Positions 1-5,898 are shown, counted from the stretch's first letter. The stretch is 6,017 bases of DNA from Planctomycetaceae bacterium (GCA_003532715.1 DOEZ01000151.1:3764-9780); one strand, 5' to 3'. A program made the numbers and translations. The notes: generated by a model from the sequence alone, not told the origin.

Positions 1-178
1 CGGGCCCCCAGCAGACGAACATGCCCAGTCGCATGTCTTGCCATTGTTCGACCACTTCGGGCGCGGCCGTCAGAAGATCGCGACCATCGGGCGGCTCTTG
101 GCCGCCGACGGCGTCCGCGAATCCGTTGTGCAAGGCAAGCGAAATGCCAAGAGCAAGGATAATCCATGTTCGTTTCAA
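1..178 (-). CDS. Secreted alpha-L-fucosidase-like (GH29) protein, N-terminal fragment
   Basis: This is the first 59 codons of a gene that leaves the window at base 1. The reading starts at a TTG (bases 178-176). It gives a signal peptide with a basic start (M-K-R-T), a hydrophobic core (about residues 5-16, WIILALGISLAL) and a probable cleavage around the A-D-A at residues 21-23, so the product is probably exported. Residues 46-59 read WQDMRLGMFVCWGP. This resembles the block that opens the GH29 barrel (commonly W...RFGMFIHWG), where the enzyme would hydrolyse alpha-L-fucosides. The usual His of HWG is Cys (residue 56) here. The in-frame ATG codons come only inside the mature part, and the ATG at base 167 is out of frame, so TTG is the best start. 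The gene is divergent from an AraC-type regulator. The family call rests on one short motif, because the catalytic region is outside the window; another exported hydrolase with a similar barrel opening is possible. Confidence 0.65.
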   Translation of the reverse strand, partial: MKRTWIILALGISLALHNGFADAVGGQEPPDGRDLLTAAPEVVEQWQDMRLGMFVCWGP

Positions 179-184
179 GACAGT

Positions 185-192
185 CTCCCTCC
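185..192 (-). promoter_or_regulatory. Ribosome binding site that supports the TTG start
   Basis: On the minus strand the sequence GGAGGGAG lies upstream of the TTG at 178. GGAGG (192-188) is separated from the start by 9 bases. This strong Shine-Dalgarno match, with a signal peptide directly after it, decides in favour of the TTG start over the out-of-frame ATG at 167. Confidence 0.65.
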
Positions 193-260
193 GGAACGAG
201 TTGTCGCGAGTCGTACGTGCCCGAATACTAAGATAGTCGATACGCGCCGGTAGGTCGTGC

Positions 261-279
261 CTCTTCCGACACCGAAGAG
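261..279. promoter_or_regulatory. CTCTTC-N7-GAAGAG inverted repeat, possible operator
   Basis: Bases 261-266 (CTCTTC) are the exact reverse complement of 274-279 (GAAGAG), with 7 bases between. The site lies in the region shared by the divergent fucosidase-like and AraC-type genes, about 40 bp upstream of the proposed -35 box at 318. The position suits a regulator site for either gene. A 6-bp arm can arise by chance, and AraC proteins more often bind direct repeats, so this is only a candidate. Confidence 0.2.
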
Positions 280-317
280 AAAATCACACATTCCCCCCGA
301 GAGAGCCGGGGTCTTGT

Positions 318-346
318 TTGCATTGACCGCGACAGACCACTATATT
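318..346 (+). promoter_or_regulatory. Sigma70-type promoter of the AraC-family gene
   Basis: TTGCAT at 318-323 (4 of 6 to TTGACA) and TATATT at 341-346 (5 of 6 to TATAAT) are separated by exactly 17 bp. Transcription would start near 353 and give a leader of about 60 bases to the ATG at 414. It would leave almost no leader for the GTG at 360, which supports the ATG start. This is pattern matching only; planctomycete promoters are not well defined by consensus. Confidence 0.5.
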
Positions 347-413
347 TGGGGATGCGTGGGTGTGGTCGCACTGCGTCCGCCGGGGATTTCGAGTTGGTCT
401 TTCGCAAGAGACC

Positions 414-1460
414 ATGAGTGTGGAAAAGGTAGGCACATTGGCCACTAGCAAGCTGCCCCAATACGAAGACGGCGAGACGATTCTCTTACCCGACCGATGC
501 GAGAACATCTTGGCAAGCGTCGCCGCCGGAAAGGTCCGGATGGAGGCCCTGAGCCGAGGCCATTATCCGGGGGCCAGGTTGCCCCGAGGCGTCATGCCCG
601 GACTGAAGACCGTGGGCTTCTTCCATGCCGACCGCGAGCAGCACTGGGGCACGGGTTGGCACTGCAACGAAGGGATCGAGGTTTCCTACGTCGAAAAGGG
701 CCACGTCGATTTCGTCACGGACAAGGAAACCCACCAACTCGAACCGGGCGACGCGACCGTGACTTGGCCGTGGCAGCGTCATTGTCTCGGCAATCCGAAC
801 ATCTCGCCGACGCGATTCTATTGGTTGACGATCGACGTCGGCGTTCGACGGCGCGGCGAGCACTGGCGATGGCCCCAATGGATGGTGCTTCGTCCCGAGG
901 AACGTGATGAATTGACTCGCCGGGTCATGAATCTGGACGGCCCCGTGTTCCACGGAGTCGCCGATCTGGGCCGATGCTTCCAGCGAATCGGCGATTTTCT
1001 CGCCGCCGGCGAGGGCGAGCATTCTTGGGCGTTGTTGACGGTGTTGATTAACGAGGTCTTCGCGATTCTACTCGAACAACTCCGTCGCGAAACGGCCCAC
1101 GAAAAAGACTCCCATCGTTTGTCCCTCGACGTGGTCGGCCGTTTCTGGCGCAATGTCGTCGAACGGGAAGAATCGCTGGCGTCGCCCTGGACGCTCGCCG
1201 AGTTGGCCCGCCGCTGCGGTTTCGGCGTCACCCAGTTCGTGCATCACACACAATCACTCACGAATTCCGCGCCGATGCATTATTTGCGGCAATGCCGACT
1301 GCGGCGAGCCGCGCGGCTTCTGCACGACGATCGGCACGCGACGATCACCGAAGTGGCCATGCGCTGCGGGTTTTCTTCCGGGCAACACTTCGCCAGGCTG
1401 TTTCGCCAACAGTTTGGGCTTTCGCCCCAAACCTATAGATGGTCGAAATCGGAGGGATGA
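414..1460 (+). CDS. AraC-family transcriptional regulator with cupin-type sensor domain
   Basis: A 348-residue cytoplasmic DNA-binding regulator. The N-terminal half fits the AraC ligand-binding cupin fold: residues 83-125 carry H83, E86, a V-E-K-G turn at 93-96 and the L-E-P-G-D turn at 109-113, followed by a Pro-Trp-rich strand. The C-terminal 100 residues hold the two helix-turn-helix motifs: the first at about 259-282 (TLAELARRCGFGVTQF), the second at about 309-332 (ATITEVAMRCGFSSGQHFAR). The family signature FARLFRQQFGLSPQTYR ends at 342. A GTG at 360 would add 18 residues that look unlike protein, and the proposed promoter leaves it no leader, so the ATG at 414 is preferred; its Shine-Dalgarno (AAGAG) is weak. 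It is divergent from the fucosidase-like gene, so the likely role is sensing a sugar or glycan product and controlling that gene and itself. The ligand cannot be read from the sequence. Confidence 0.9.
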   Translation: MSVEKVGTLATSKLPQYEDGETILLPDRCENILASVAAGKVRMEALSRGHYPGARLPRGVMPGLKTVGFFHADREQHWGTGWHCNEGIEVSYVEKGHVDFVTDKETHQLEPGDATVTWPWQRHCLGNPNISPTRFYWLTIDVGVRRRGEHWRWPQWMVLRPEERDELTRRVMNLDGPVFHGVADLGRCFQRIGDFLAAGEGEHSWALLTVLINEVFAILLEQLRRETAHEKDSHRLSLDVVGRFWRNVVEREESLASPWTLAELARRCGFGVTQFVHHTQSLTNSAPMHYLRQCRLRRAARLLHDDRHATITEVAMRCGFSSGQHFARLFRQQFGLSPQTYRWSKSEG

Positions 1461-1495
1461 CTCGTAGGAACACAAGCGCCGACGTCACCGATTAT

Positions 1496-1533
1496 CCGGC
1501 GGGTGGCATGGATGGCTTGTCCATCCTTGCCGG
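1496..1533. repeat. Hairpin with CTTGT loop downstream of the AraC-type gene
   Basis: GGATGG (1510-1515) pairs perfectly with CCATCC (1521-1526) around a CTTGT loop. An outer pair, CCGGC (1496-1500) with GCCGG (1529-1533), can close over it with asymmetric bulges. It lies 36 bases after the AraC-type stop codon and could end that transcript, but no T-run follows. Its loop is close to the reverse complement of the GCAAG loops of the next two hairpins, so it may be the same kind of element in the opposite orientation. Confidence 0.45.
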
Positions 1534-1617
1534 CCTTGCCTTGCAGGTCCGCACTGCCATCGACGTTGCCTCTTCTCGCCAGCATCTTGCAGCAAGAGCT
1601 TGCCAAAACGCGAATTC

Positions 1618-1640
1618 CAGGGGTGGGCAAGCCATCCCTG
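1618..1640. repeat. 9-bp stem hairpin with GCAAG loop
   Basis: Bases 1618-1626 pair with 1632-1640 (nine pairs, one of them G-T) around the loop GCAAG at 1627-1631. There is no T-run on either side, so a classical intrinsic terminator is not indicated. It lies between two convergent genes and shares loop sequence and stem length with the hairpin at 1683-1705, which suggests a small dispersed palindromic element. Confidence 0.5.
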
Positions 1641-1670
1641 TCACCCAGCCGCAATTGACGGACGCCTCTT

Positions 1671-1705
1671 GGGCCTTCGGCCCCCCGATAGGCAAGCTAT
1701 CGGGG
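1671..1705. repeat. Two overlapping hairpins, the second with GCAAG loop
   Basis: CCCCGATAG (1683-1691) and CTATCGGGG (1697-1705) form a perfect 9-bp stem with the loop GCAAG (1692-1696). Directly before it, GGGCC (1671-1675) and GGCCC (1679-1683) form a 5-bp stem with a TTC loop; the two share base 1683 and so compete for it. The stable stems sit 96 bases past the end of the ACP gene on the minus strand and 223 bases past the AraC-type gene, so they could block read-through from both sides. No T-tract is present. Confidence 0.55.
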
Positions 1706-1712
1706 CTACCCG

Positions 1713-1788
1713 GCTTACTTCGTGCGCGGGTCTTTTGCGTTGGGTTCTGGACGCTTACTTCGTGCGCGGCTCTTTTGCGTTGGGTTCT
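1713..1788. repeat. Tandem duplication of a 36-bp unit (period 40 bp)
   Basis: Bases 1713-1748 recur at 1753-1788 with a single difference (G at 1730, C at 1770). The unit begins GCTTACTTCGTGCGCGG and ends TTTTGCGTTGGGTTCT; four unrelated bases (1749-1752) separate the copies. The pair ends 12 bases short of the ACP stop codon. Near identity means a recent duplication or active conservation. No gene can be supported here: the open frames that cross it are shadows of neighbouring genes. Confidence 0.8.
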
Positions 1789-1800
1789 ACCCAGTCGCGT

Positions 1801-2040
1801 TCACACATACTGCGCGATGAAATCGACCGCGCCGCCGACCGTGTCGACGGACAGGGCCGCTTCGTCGTCCATCTCGATGTCGAATTCGGCCTCGAAGGCG
1901 GCCACCAGTTCGACCGACTGGGTGCTTTCGGCGCCCAAGTCGAATACGAAATGGCTCTCGGGCGTGATCATGTCTTCCGTCACGTTCAGGACATGACAGA
2001 CGACCTTGTTGACTCTTTGTTCGACTTCCGCTCTTTCCAT
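1801..2040 (-). CDS. Acyl carrier protein
   Basis: A 79-residue acidic protein of normal ACP length. It carries acyl chains as thioesters on a 4'-phosphopantetheine arm in the cytoplasm, for fatty acid or polyketide-type synthesis. The attachment site is S39 in D-L-G-A-E-S-T-Q-S-V-E-L-V (34-46), which starts helix II. The canonical D-S-L is E-S-T here. Helix III and the end (E-F-D-I-E-M-D-D-E at 52-60, then T-V-G-G-A-V-D-F-I at 67-75) match the family. The ATG at 2040 has GTGGAGT upstream, with GGAG (2053-2050) 9 bases away. The gene follows an NDP-forming acyl-CoA synthetase by 51 bp on the same strand, so the two may be co-transcribed. It may be either the housekeeping ACP or a dedicated one: no fatty acid synthase genes are visible in the window, so I do not name it acpP. 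Confidence 0.93.
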   Translation of the reverse strand: MERAEVEQRVNKVVCHVLNVTEDMITPESHFVFDLGAESTQSVELVAAFEAEFDIEMDDEAALSVDTVGGAVDFIAQYV

Positions 2041-2049
2041 GATGTTTCA

Positions 2050-2083
2050 CTCCACTTTGTGTCGTTGGGGGATTTCAGTTATA
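2050..2083 (-). promoter_or_regulatory. Possible internal -10 element and ribosome binding site before the ACP gene
   Basis: In the 51-bp gap before the ACP gene the minus strand reads TATAAC at 2083-2078 (5 of 6 to the -10 consensus), 37 bases before the ATG. I see no matching -35 box at the expected distance inside the end of the upstream gene. GGAG at 2053-2050 is the ACP ribosome binding site. If the -10 is used, ACP could be made independently of the synthetase. Confidence 0.25.
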
Positions 2084-2091
2084 TTCCGTGG

Positions 2092-4257
2092 TTACTCGTT
2101 CGCCGCCAGGCGGATGCGCACGTCGGCGACCATGTTGCCCTCGCTCGCCGGTCCGGCGATCAACGGATTCACGTCGAGTTCGAGAATCCGGTCGAAGTCG
2201 CCGATCAACTGGCCCACGCGGATCAGGCACTCTTGAATGGCGTCGATGTCCGAGGCCGCGCCCCCCCGGGCGCCCTCGAGCAGTCGGAACGCCTTCACTT
2301 GCCGGACCATATGGGCGGCCGTGTACTGGTCGAGCGGCGCGAGCCCGAACGTCACGTCCTTGAACAGTTCGACGTAGATGCCGCCCAGGCCGAACATCAC
2401 CGTGGGGCCGAACGACGGGTCGCGCTTGCCGCCCAAAATGACCTCGTGCCCGCTGGGAATCATCGGCCGGACCAAAAGGCCCGTGATTTGGGCCTCGGGC
2501 ATGATTTGGCCGACGCGGCGCCACATGCGTTCGAACGCGGTTCGCACGGCGTCGGCGTCGCGCAGGTTCAGTTCGAGGCCGTGAACCTCGGATTTGTGAA
2601 CGATTTGCGGGCTGACGACCCGGAGCACGGCCGGATAGCCGAACCGTTCGGCGGCGGCGACCGCTTCGTCGGCGGTGTTACACAGCTTGCACGGCGGGAC
2701 GGGCAGCCCGTAGGCCCCGACCACGGCCAGCGCTTGTTCCTCGCCGAGATAGCCTTCGCCCGCGCCGTCGAGGATCGATTCGACCGCGGCCCGATCGACC
2801 GGCAGCGGCGTCGGAGGGCCGATCGGTTGTTGACGCCACTTGCGGACGCTCTGCACGTCGGCCATGGCCTCGCAAGCCCACTCGGGCAGGATGTAATGCG
2901 GAATATGGGCGTCTTGGAGTAATTTGATTCCGACCCCCACGTCGGCCGCGCCCATGAACGAACAGGCGATGGGTTTGGTGGCCGTCGCGTGCAATCGGCA
3001 AACGCCCTCGGCGATCGATTCGATGTCGGTCATCGACTGGGGCGTGAGGATGACCAGGGCCTGATCGACGTTGGGGTCTTCGAGCACGGCCTCGACGGCC
3101 GCCCCATAGCGATCGGCCCGTGCGTCGCCGATCACGTCGACCGGGTTTTTGACGTTGGCCGTTTCGGGCAGCGCGGCCTTGAGCCGGGCGGTAGTTTCCT
3201 TGGTGAAGCGAGGGATCGACAGCCCGACGCGGACCGCCGCGTCGGTCGCCATGACGCCCGGGCCGCCGGCGTTGGTCACGATGGCCAGCCGATCGCCGGC
3301 GGGCATCGGTTGGTAGGCGTACATGATGGCCGAGTTGAACAGTTGTTCGATGCTGTTGACGCGAATGATGCCCGCCTCGCGGAACACGGCGTCGCACACC
3401 GAGTCCTCGCCGGCCAACGAGCCCGTGTGACTGCCGGCCGCGTCGGCGCCTTGCGGCGTGCGTCCCGACTTGATCGCCAGGATCGGTTTGGGATTGTCGC
3501 CTCGCGTGACGCGCCGGGCCATTTCGATCAGCCCGCGGCCGTCGCGCAGCTCTTCGAGGTAGAGCAGGATGATGTCGGTCTCGGGGTCCTGGTGCAAATA
3601 GTCGAACAGTTCGATCTCGGTCACGCCCGCCTTGTTGCCGAAACTGACGAACTTGGAGAAACCGATTTGCTTCTCTTGGGCGTAGTCGAGCACGGCCGTG
3701 CAGAGCGCGCCCGACTGGCTGAGGAAACCGATGCGGCCGTTGGCGGGCATTTTGCGCGCGAAGGAGGCGTTGAGTTGCACCTTCGGATCGGTGTTGATCA
3801 CGCCGAGACAGTTCGGGCCGATCATCGACATGCCGAATTCGCGGCAGACGTCCTTGAGCCGTTGTTCGCGACGGACGCCCTCGGGGCCCACCTCGCGGAA
3901 TCCGGCCGAGATGACGATAACCGATTTGACGCCCTTTTCGCCGCACTGCCGCAGCGCCCGCTCGACGACGCTGGACGGAAAAACGATGACCGCCTGGTCC
4001 ACCTCATCCTCGATATCGAGAACGTAGCGATAGGCTTTCACGGCGCAGATGCTGCGTTTACCGGGCGCGACCGGATAGACCGTCCCCCGGTAGCCGCTGG
4101 AAAGTATGTTGTAGAAGATGTCGAAGGGAACCGTGCCGGGCGTCGGCGTGACGCCGCAAACGGCGATGCTCCGTGGAGCGAAGACGGCCTGGAGAGGATG
4201 ATGCTCGAAATCGCTCGAATGAGCCGAACAGGCCGGCGGGGCGGCGGTCGCGGACAT
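2092..4257 (-). CDS. NDP-forming acyl-CoA synthetase (acetate-CoA ligase family, fused alpha-beta)
   Basis: A 721-residue enzyme of about the usual length for one-chain members, in the order alpha then beta. The family interconverts acid + ATP + CoA and acyl-CoA + ADP + phosphate through phosphohistidine. Residues 25-160 are the CoA-binding Rossmann domain (S-I-A-V-C-G at 30-35; G-P-N-C-L-G at 147-152). Residues 173-310 form the flavodoxin-like ligase domain with S-Q-S-G-A-L at 180-185 and the likely catalytic H277 in S-H-T-G-S-L-A-G. Residues 490-721 are the ATP-grasp beta part, with H554 in S-P-Q-I-V-H-K-S, R-D-P-S-F-G-P at 612-618, G-L-G-G-I at 623-627 and D-V-N-P-L at 695-699. Both active-site histidines are present, unlike Pat-type acetyltransferase relatives, and there is no GNAT domain, so it should be catalytic. 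The ATG at 4257 has AAGGAG 6 bases upstream; 49 upstream in-frame codons look non-coding. The acyl substrate cannot be told from sequence. An ACP gene follows. Confidence 0.92.
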   Translation of the reverse strand: MSATAAPPACSAHSSDFEHHPLQAVFAPRSIAVCGVTPTPGTVPFDIFYNILSSGYRGTVYPVAPGKRSICAVKAYRYVLDIEDEVDQAVIVFPSSVVERALRQCGEKGVKSVIVISAGFREVGPEGVRREQRLKDVCREFGMSMIGPNCLGVINTDPKVQLNASFARKMPANGRIGFLSQSGALCTAVLDYAQEKQIGFSKFVSFGNKAGVTEIELFDYLHQDPETDIILLYLEELRDGRGLIEMARRVTRGDNPKPILAIKSGRTPQGADAAGSHTGSLAGEDSVCDAVFREAGIIRVNSIEQLFNSAIMYAYQPMPAGDRLAIVTNAGGPGVMATDAAVRVGLSIPRFTKETTARLKAALPETANVKNPVDVIGDARADRYGAAVEAVLEDPNVDQALVILTPQSMTDIESIAEGVCRLHATATKPIACSFMGAADVGVGIKLLQDAHIPHYILPEWACEAMADVQSVRKWRQQPIGPPTPLPVDRAAVESILDGAGEGYLGEEQALAVVGAYGLPVPPCKLCNTADEAVAAAERFGYPAVLRVVSPQIVHKSEVHGLELNLRDADAVRTAFERMWRRVGQIMPEAQITGLLVRPMIPSGHEVILGGKRDPSFGPTVMFGLGGIYVELFKDVTFGLAPLDQYTAAHMVRQVKAFRLLEGARGGAASDIDAIQECLIRVGQLIGDFDRILELDVNPLIAGPASEGNMVADVRIRLAANE

Positions 4258-4314
4258 GGAACGCTCCTTATCGTGTCGCTCGTACGAAACGCATCGAAAC
4301 CGTCCGAATCGGCA

Positions 4315-4343
4315 AGTGTAACCGATGTCCCGCCGCCTGCCAA
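4315..4343 (-). promoter_or_regulatory. Sigma70-type promoter of the acyl-CoA synthetase-ACP unit
   Basis: On the minus strand TTGGCA (4343-4338, 5 of 6) and TACACT (4320-4315, 4 of 6) are separated by exactly 17 bp. Transcription would start near 4308, giving a leader of about 50 bases to the ATG at 4257, which has an AAGGAG ribosome binding site at 4269-4264. The promoter lies between the repeat block and the gene, which argues that the synthetase and ACP genes are transcribed separately from the serine hydrolase gene. Confidence 0.5.
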
Positions 4344-4361
4344 CGGGCCCCCCCACACCAA

Positions 4362-4477
4362 CCCGAAGCGCAAGCGAGAGGAGGGCGACATCGACCCGAC
4401 GCACCAGCGAGAGGCGAACAACACTAGCCCGAAGGGCACGCGAGGGACGACCAGCGCTAGCCCGAAGCGCAAGCGAG
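4362..4477. repeat. Four-unit tandem repeat, period 33 bp
   Basis: The 17-bp core CCCGAAGCGCAAGCGAG begins at 4362, 4395, 4428 and 4461, exactly 33 bp apart. The first and fourth cores are identical; the second has 3 changes and the third has 2. The 16-bp stretches between cores are also related (those after cores two and three agree at 11 of 16 places and both end in CTAG). Because 33 is a multiple of three, an open frame with a repeating P-K-R-K-R pattern appears on the plus strand, but nothing suggests it is translated. The motif resembles dispersed intergenic repeats I associate with Pirellula-type genomes; this is recognition, not a search. It is not a CRISPR: units are short, divergent and with related spacers. 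Confidence 0.85.
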
Positions 4478-4563
4478 TATAAACCGGTTCACATCCCTCG
4501 CTTGCGCTTGCGTCGCTAGCGATTCCCTCGCTGCAATCCCTCGCTAGCGCTTCGGGCTAGTGT
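4421..4563. repeat. Inverted copies of the 33-bp repeat core forming a large nested hairpin
   Basis: After the four direct units the same core occurs in the opposite orientation. CTCGCTTGCGCTT (4497-4509) is the perfect 13-bp complement of 4465-4477, with a 19-base loop that contains the palindrome AACCGGTT (4482-4489). A second copy at 4540-4560 is complementary to 4457-4477 at 20 of 21 bases, and 4537-4563 matches 4421-4447 in inverted orientation at 24 of 27. A partial copy (CTCGCT) starts at 4527, and a 10-bp palindrome TCGCTAGCGA lies at 4513-4522. The outer copy ends 4 bases past the serine hydrolase stop codon, so its transcript would fold into this structure, which could serve as its terminator or 3' stabiliser, though without a U-tract. 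Confidence 0.75.
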
Positions 4564-4566
4564 GAA

Positions 4567-5898
4567 TTACGCACCGGCATACGTCTCGAACAGGTCCTCC
4601 TCGGGCCAGTCTCGGATTTCGCGGGTTTTTTGGCGGAGTAGTGGATCGATCAAACCGGCGAATTGCCTTCCCTTGCCGTCCGCGTCGCTGTTGAACACAG
4701 CCGCCCAGTTCGTGCCGTCGGCCCGACACGTCAGCACGGTTGACGAGCCGGCCAACATGCCGAAGTGCGACTTCGTCGTCGCGCCCCGCGCGCGCCGACT
4801 CGGCTGCACGCTCCAGCCGCAACCGTAGTACGAGGGCCTCGGCGATCCGTCGGGCAAGTGGCCGACCGGGCCCTCGGGCGGCGCGAGCATGGCTCGAATG
4901 GTCGTCTCGTCGAGCACTTTGCACCGTTTGGGGTCGTCCAGCGCCGAGGCGAATCGAACCAGATCGACGGCCGAGGCGATCCACCCGCCGTTGGCGTCCA
5001 TTGTCTCGATCATCTCGACGCCGTAGGGCAACGGCGCGGGTTCACCGATATTCGGACCCGAGACGGCCCGGCCGGCGCGGTTGCCGCTGTCGTAGTACGT
5101 CACTTCGCCGGGAGCACGATCCTCTGGTAGATTCTTGCCCAGTCGCATGTGTCGAATGCCGATGGGCTTGAGGATCTCCTCCTCGACGAACTGGCCGTAC
5201 GGTTTGCCCGAACACGCCTCGATCACGCGTCCCAAGAGGCAGTAGCCGAAGTTCGAATAGGCGTAGGCCGTCCCCGGCTCCGTATCCAAGGGCTGGTCGA
5301 GCATGAATCGGATGATGTGCTTGGTTTCGATCGGCAACTCGACGCCCAATTCGCGCGCGATACGGAACGCGGCTCGGGCGCCCATCGGGTCGATCGACTT
5401 CCCGCGATCCCAGCCGCCCGTGTGTTGAAGGCAATGGCGGATTCGCACGTCACGGAGCCGAGCATCCGTCGCCGGGTGTTCCTCGAGATAGGAAGCCATG
5501 TTGAGAACCTCGAAGACTCGGTCGTCGAGCGCCAGTTTGCCCTGCTGCTCGAGACGCATGACGGCAGCCGAGGTGAACGGCTTGCTGAGGCTGGCGATGC
5601 GAAACAGCGACGTCGGCTCGACGGGTTCCTCTTTCTCGACATCGGCCATGCCGAACCCGCGGGCATGGACCAGCCGGCCCTTGTGCGTGACGGCCAGCGC
5701 GGCGCCGGGCGGCCGATGCTCCTTCATGAACCGCTCCATCAGGTCGTCGAAGACCGCCATTCCGGCCGGCGCGGAGGCCGCTTCGGCGCGTGCGAAGCCG
5801 CGGAGTCCAAAACCCGCGACGGTGGCCGCAGCCGCGCCCAGAAACGTGCGGCGAGTCGCGAGTCGACTGCCGCTTCTTGTCTTGTCGTGTTGCGTCAT
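4567..5898 (-). CDS. Tat-exported class-C beta-lactamase-like serine hydrolase
   Basis: A 443-residue member of the beta-lactamase/PBP-like family (PF00144 type: esterases, D-amino peptidases and class C lactamases that work by an acyl-serine). The N-terminus is a twin-arginine signal: R16-R17 in A-T-R-R-T-F-L-G, then an Ala/Gly-rich stretch and a probable cut after A-R-A at 36-38, so it folds before export. The three active-site motifs are present: S103-L-S-K106 (SxxK), Y214-S-N216 (YxN) and H378-F-G380, replacing KTG as is common in this family. The start is the ATG at 5898, with AGGAG (5908-5904) 5 bases upstream; a TTG at 5922 would add 8 residues without its own binding site. It is followed by the 4421-4563 repeat block. 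True beta-lactamase function is not implied: this family is abundant in planctomycetes and mostly uncharacterised; an esterase or peptidase acting in the periplasm is as likely. Confidence 0.9.
   Translation of the reverse strand: MTQHDKTRSGSRLATRRTFLGAAAATVAGFGLRGFARAEAASAPAGMAVFDDLMERFMKEHRPPGAALAVTHKGRLVHARGFGMADVEKEEPVEPTSLFRIASLSKPFTSAAVMRLEQQGKLALDDRVFEVLNMASYLEEHPATDARLRDVRIRHCLQHTGGWDRGKSIDPMGARAAFRIARELGVELPIETKHIIRFMLDQPLDTEPGTAYAYSNFGYCLLGRVIEACSGKPYGQFVEEEILKPIGIRHMRLGKNLPEDRAPGEVTYYDSGNRAGRAVSGPNIGEPAPLPYGVEMIETMDANGGWIASAVDLVRFASALDDPKRCKVLDETTIRAMLAPPEGPVGHLPDGSPRPSYYGCGWSVQPSRRARGATTKSHFGMLAGSSTVLTCRADGTNWAAVFNSDADGKGRQFAGLIDPLLRQKTREIRDWPEEDLFETYAGA

Noticed and set aside
360..413. 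Upstream GTG start for the AraC-type gene, adding 18 residues
   Set aside because: The proposed promoter would place the transcript start about 7 bases before it, it has no ribosome binding site, and the added residues look unlike the family.
1683..1705. Classical intrinsic terminator
   Set aside because: The stem is strong but no T-run follows on either strand; I list it as a hairpin repeat that may still affect termination.
1713..1788. Insertion-sequence ends or phage attachment site
   Set aside because: The copies are direct and only 4 bp apart, with no transposase or integrase gene and no tRNA nearby.
1600..2922. 440-codon open frame on the plus strand across the ACP gene and the end of the synthetase gene
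   Set aside because: It is the antisense shadow of two well-supported genes, it runs through the tandem duplication, and it has no recognisable domain.
4258..4404. Extension of the acyl-CoA synthetase N-terminus by 49 residues
   Set aside because: The AAGGAG site fits the ATG at 4257, the proposed promoter lies inside the extension, and the added stretch runs into the repeat block.
4362..4477. CRISPR array
   Set aside because: The cores are only 17 bp and diverge from each other, the 16-bp spacers are related to one another, and inverted copies follow. No cas gene is in the window.
2989..4482. 497-codon open frame on the plus strand, antisense to the acyl-CoA synthetase gene
   Set aside because: It mirrors a gene with clear family motifs, its composition (rich in Asp, Arg, Val, His and Gly) is typical of the antisense frame of GC-rich coding DNA, and its end is just the 33-bp repeat read as P-K-R-K-R.
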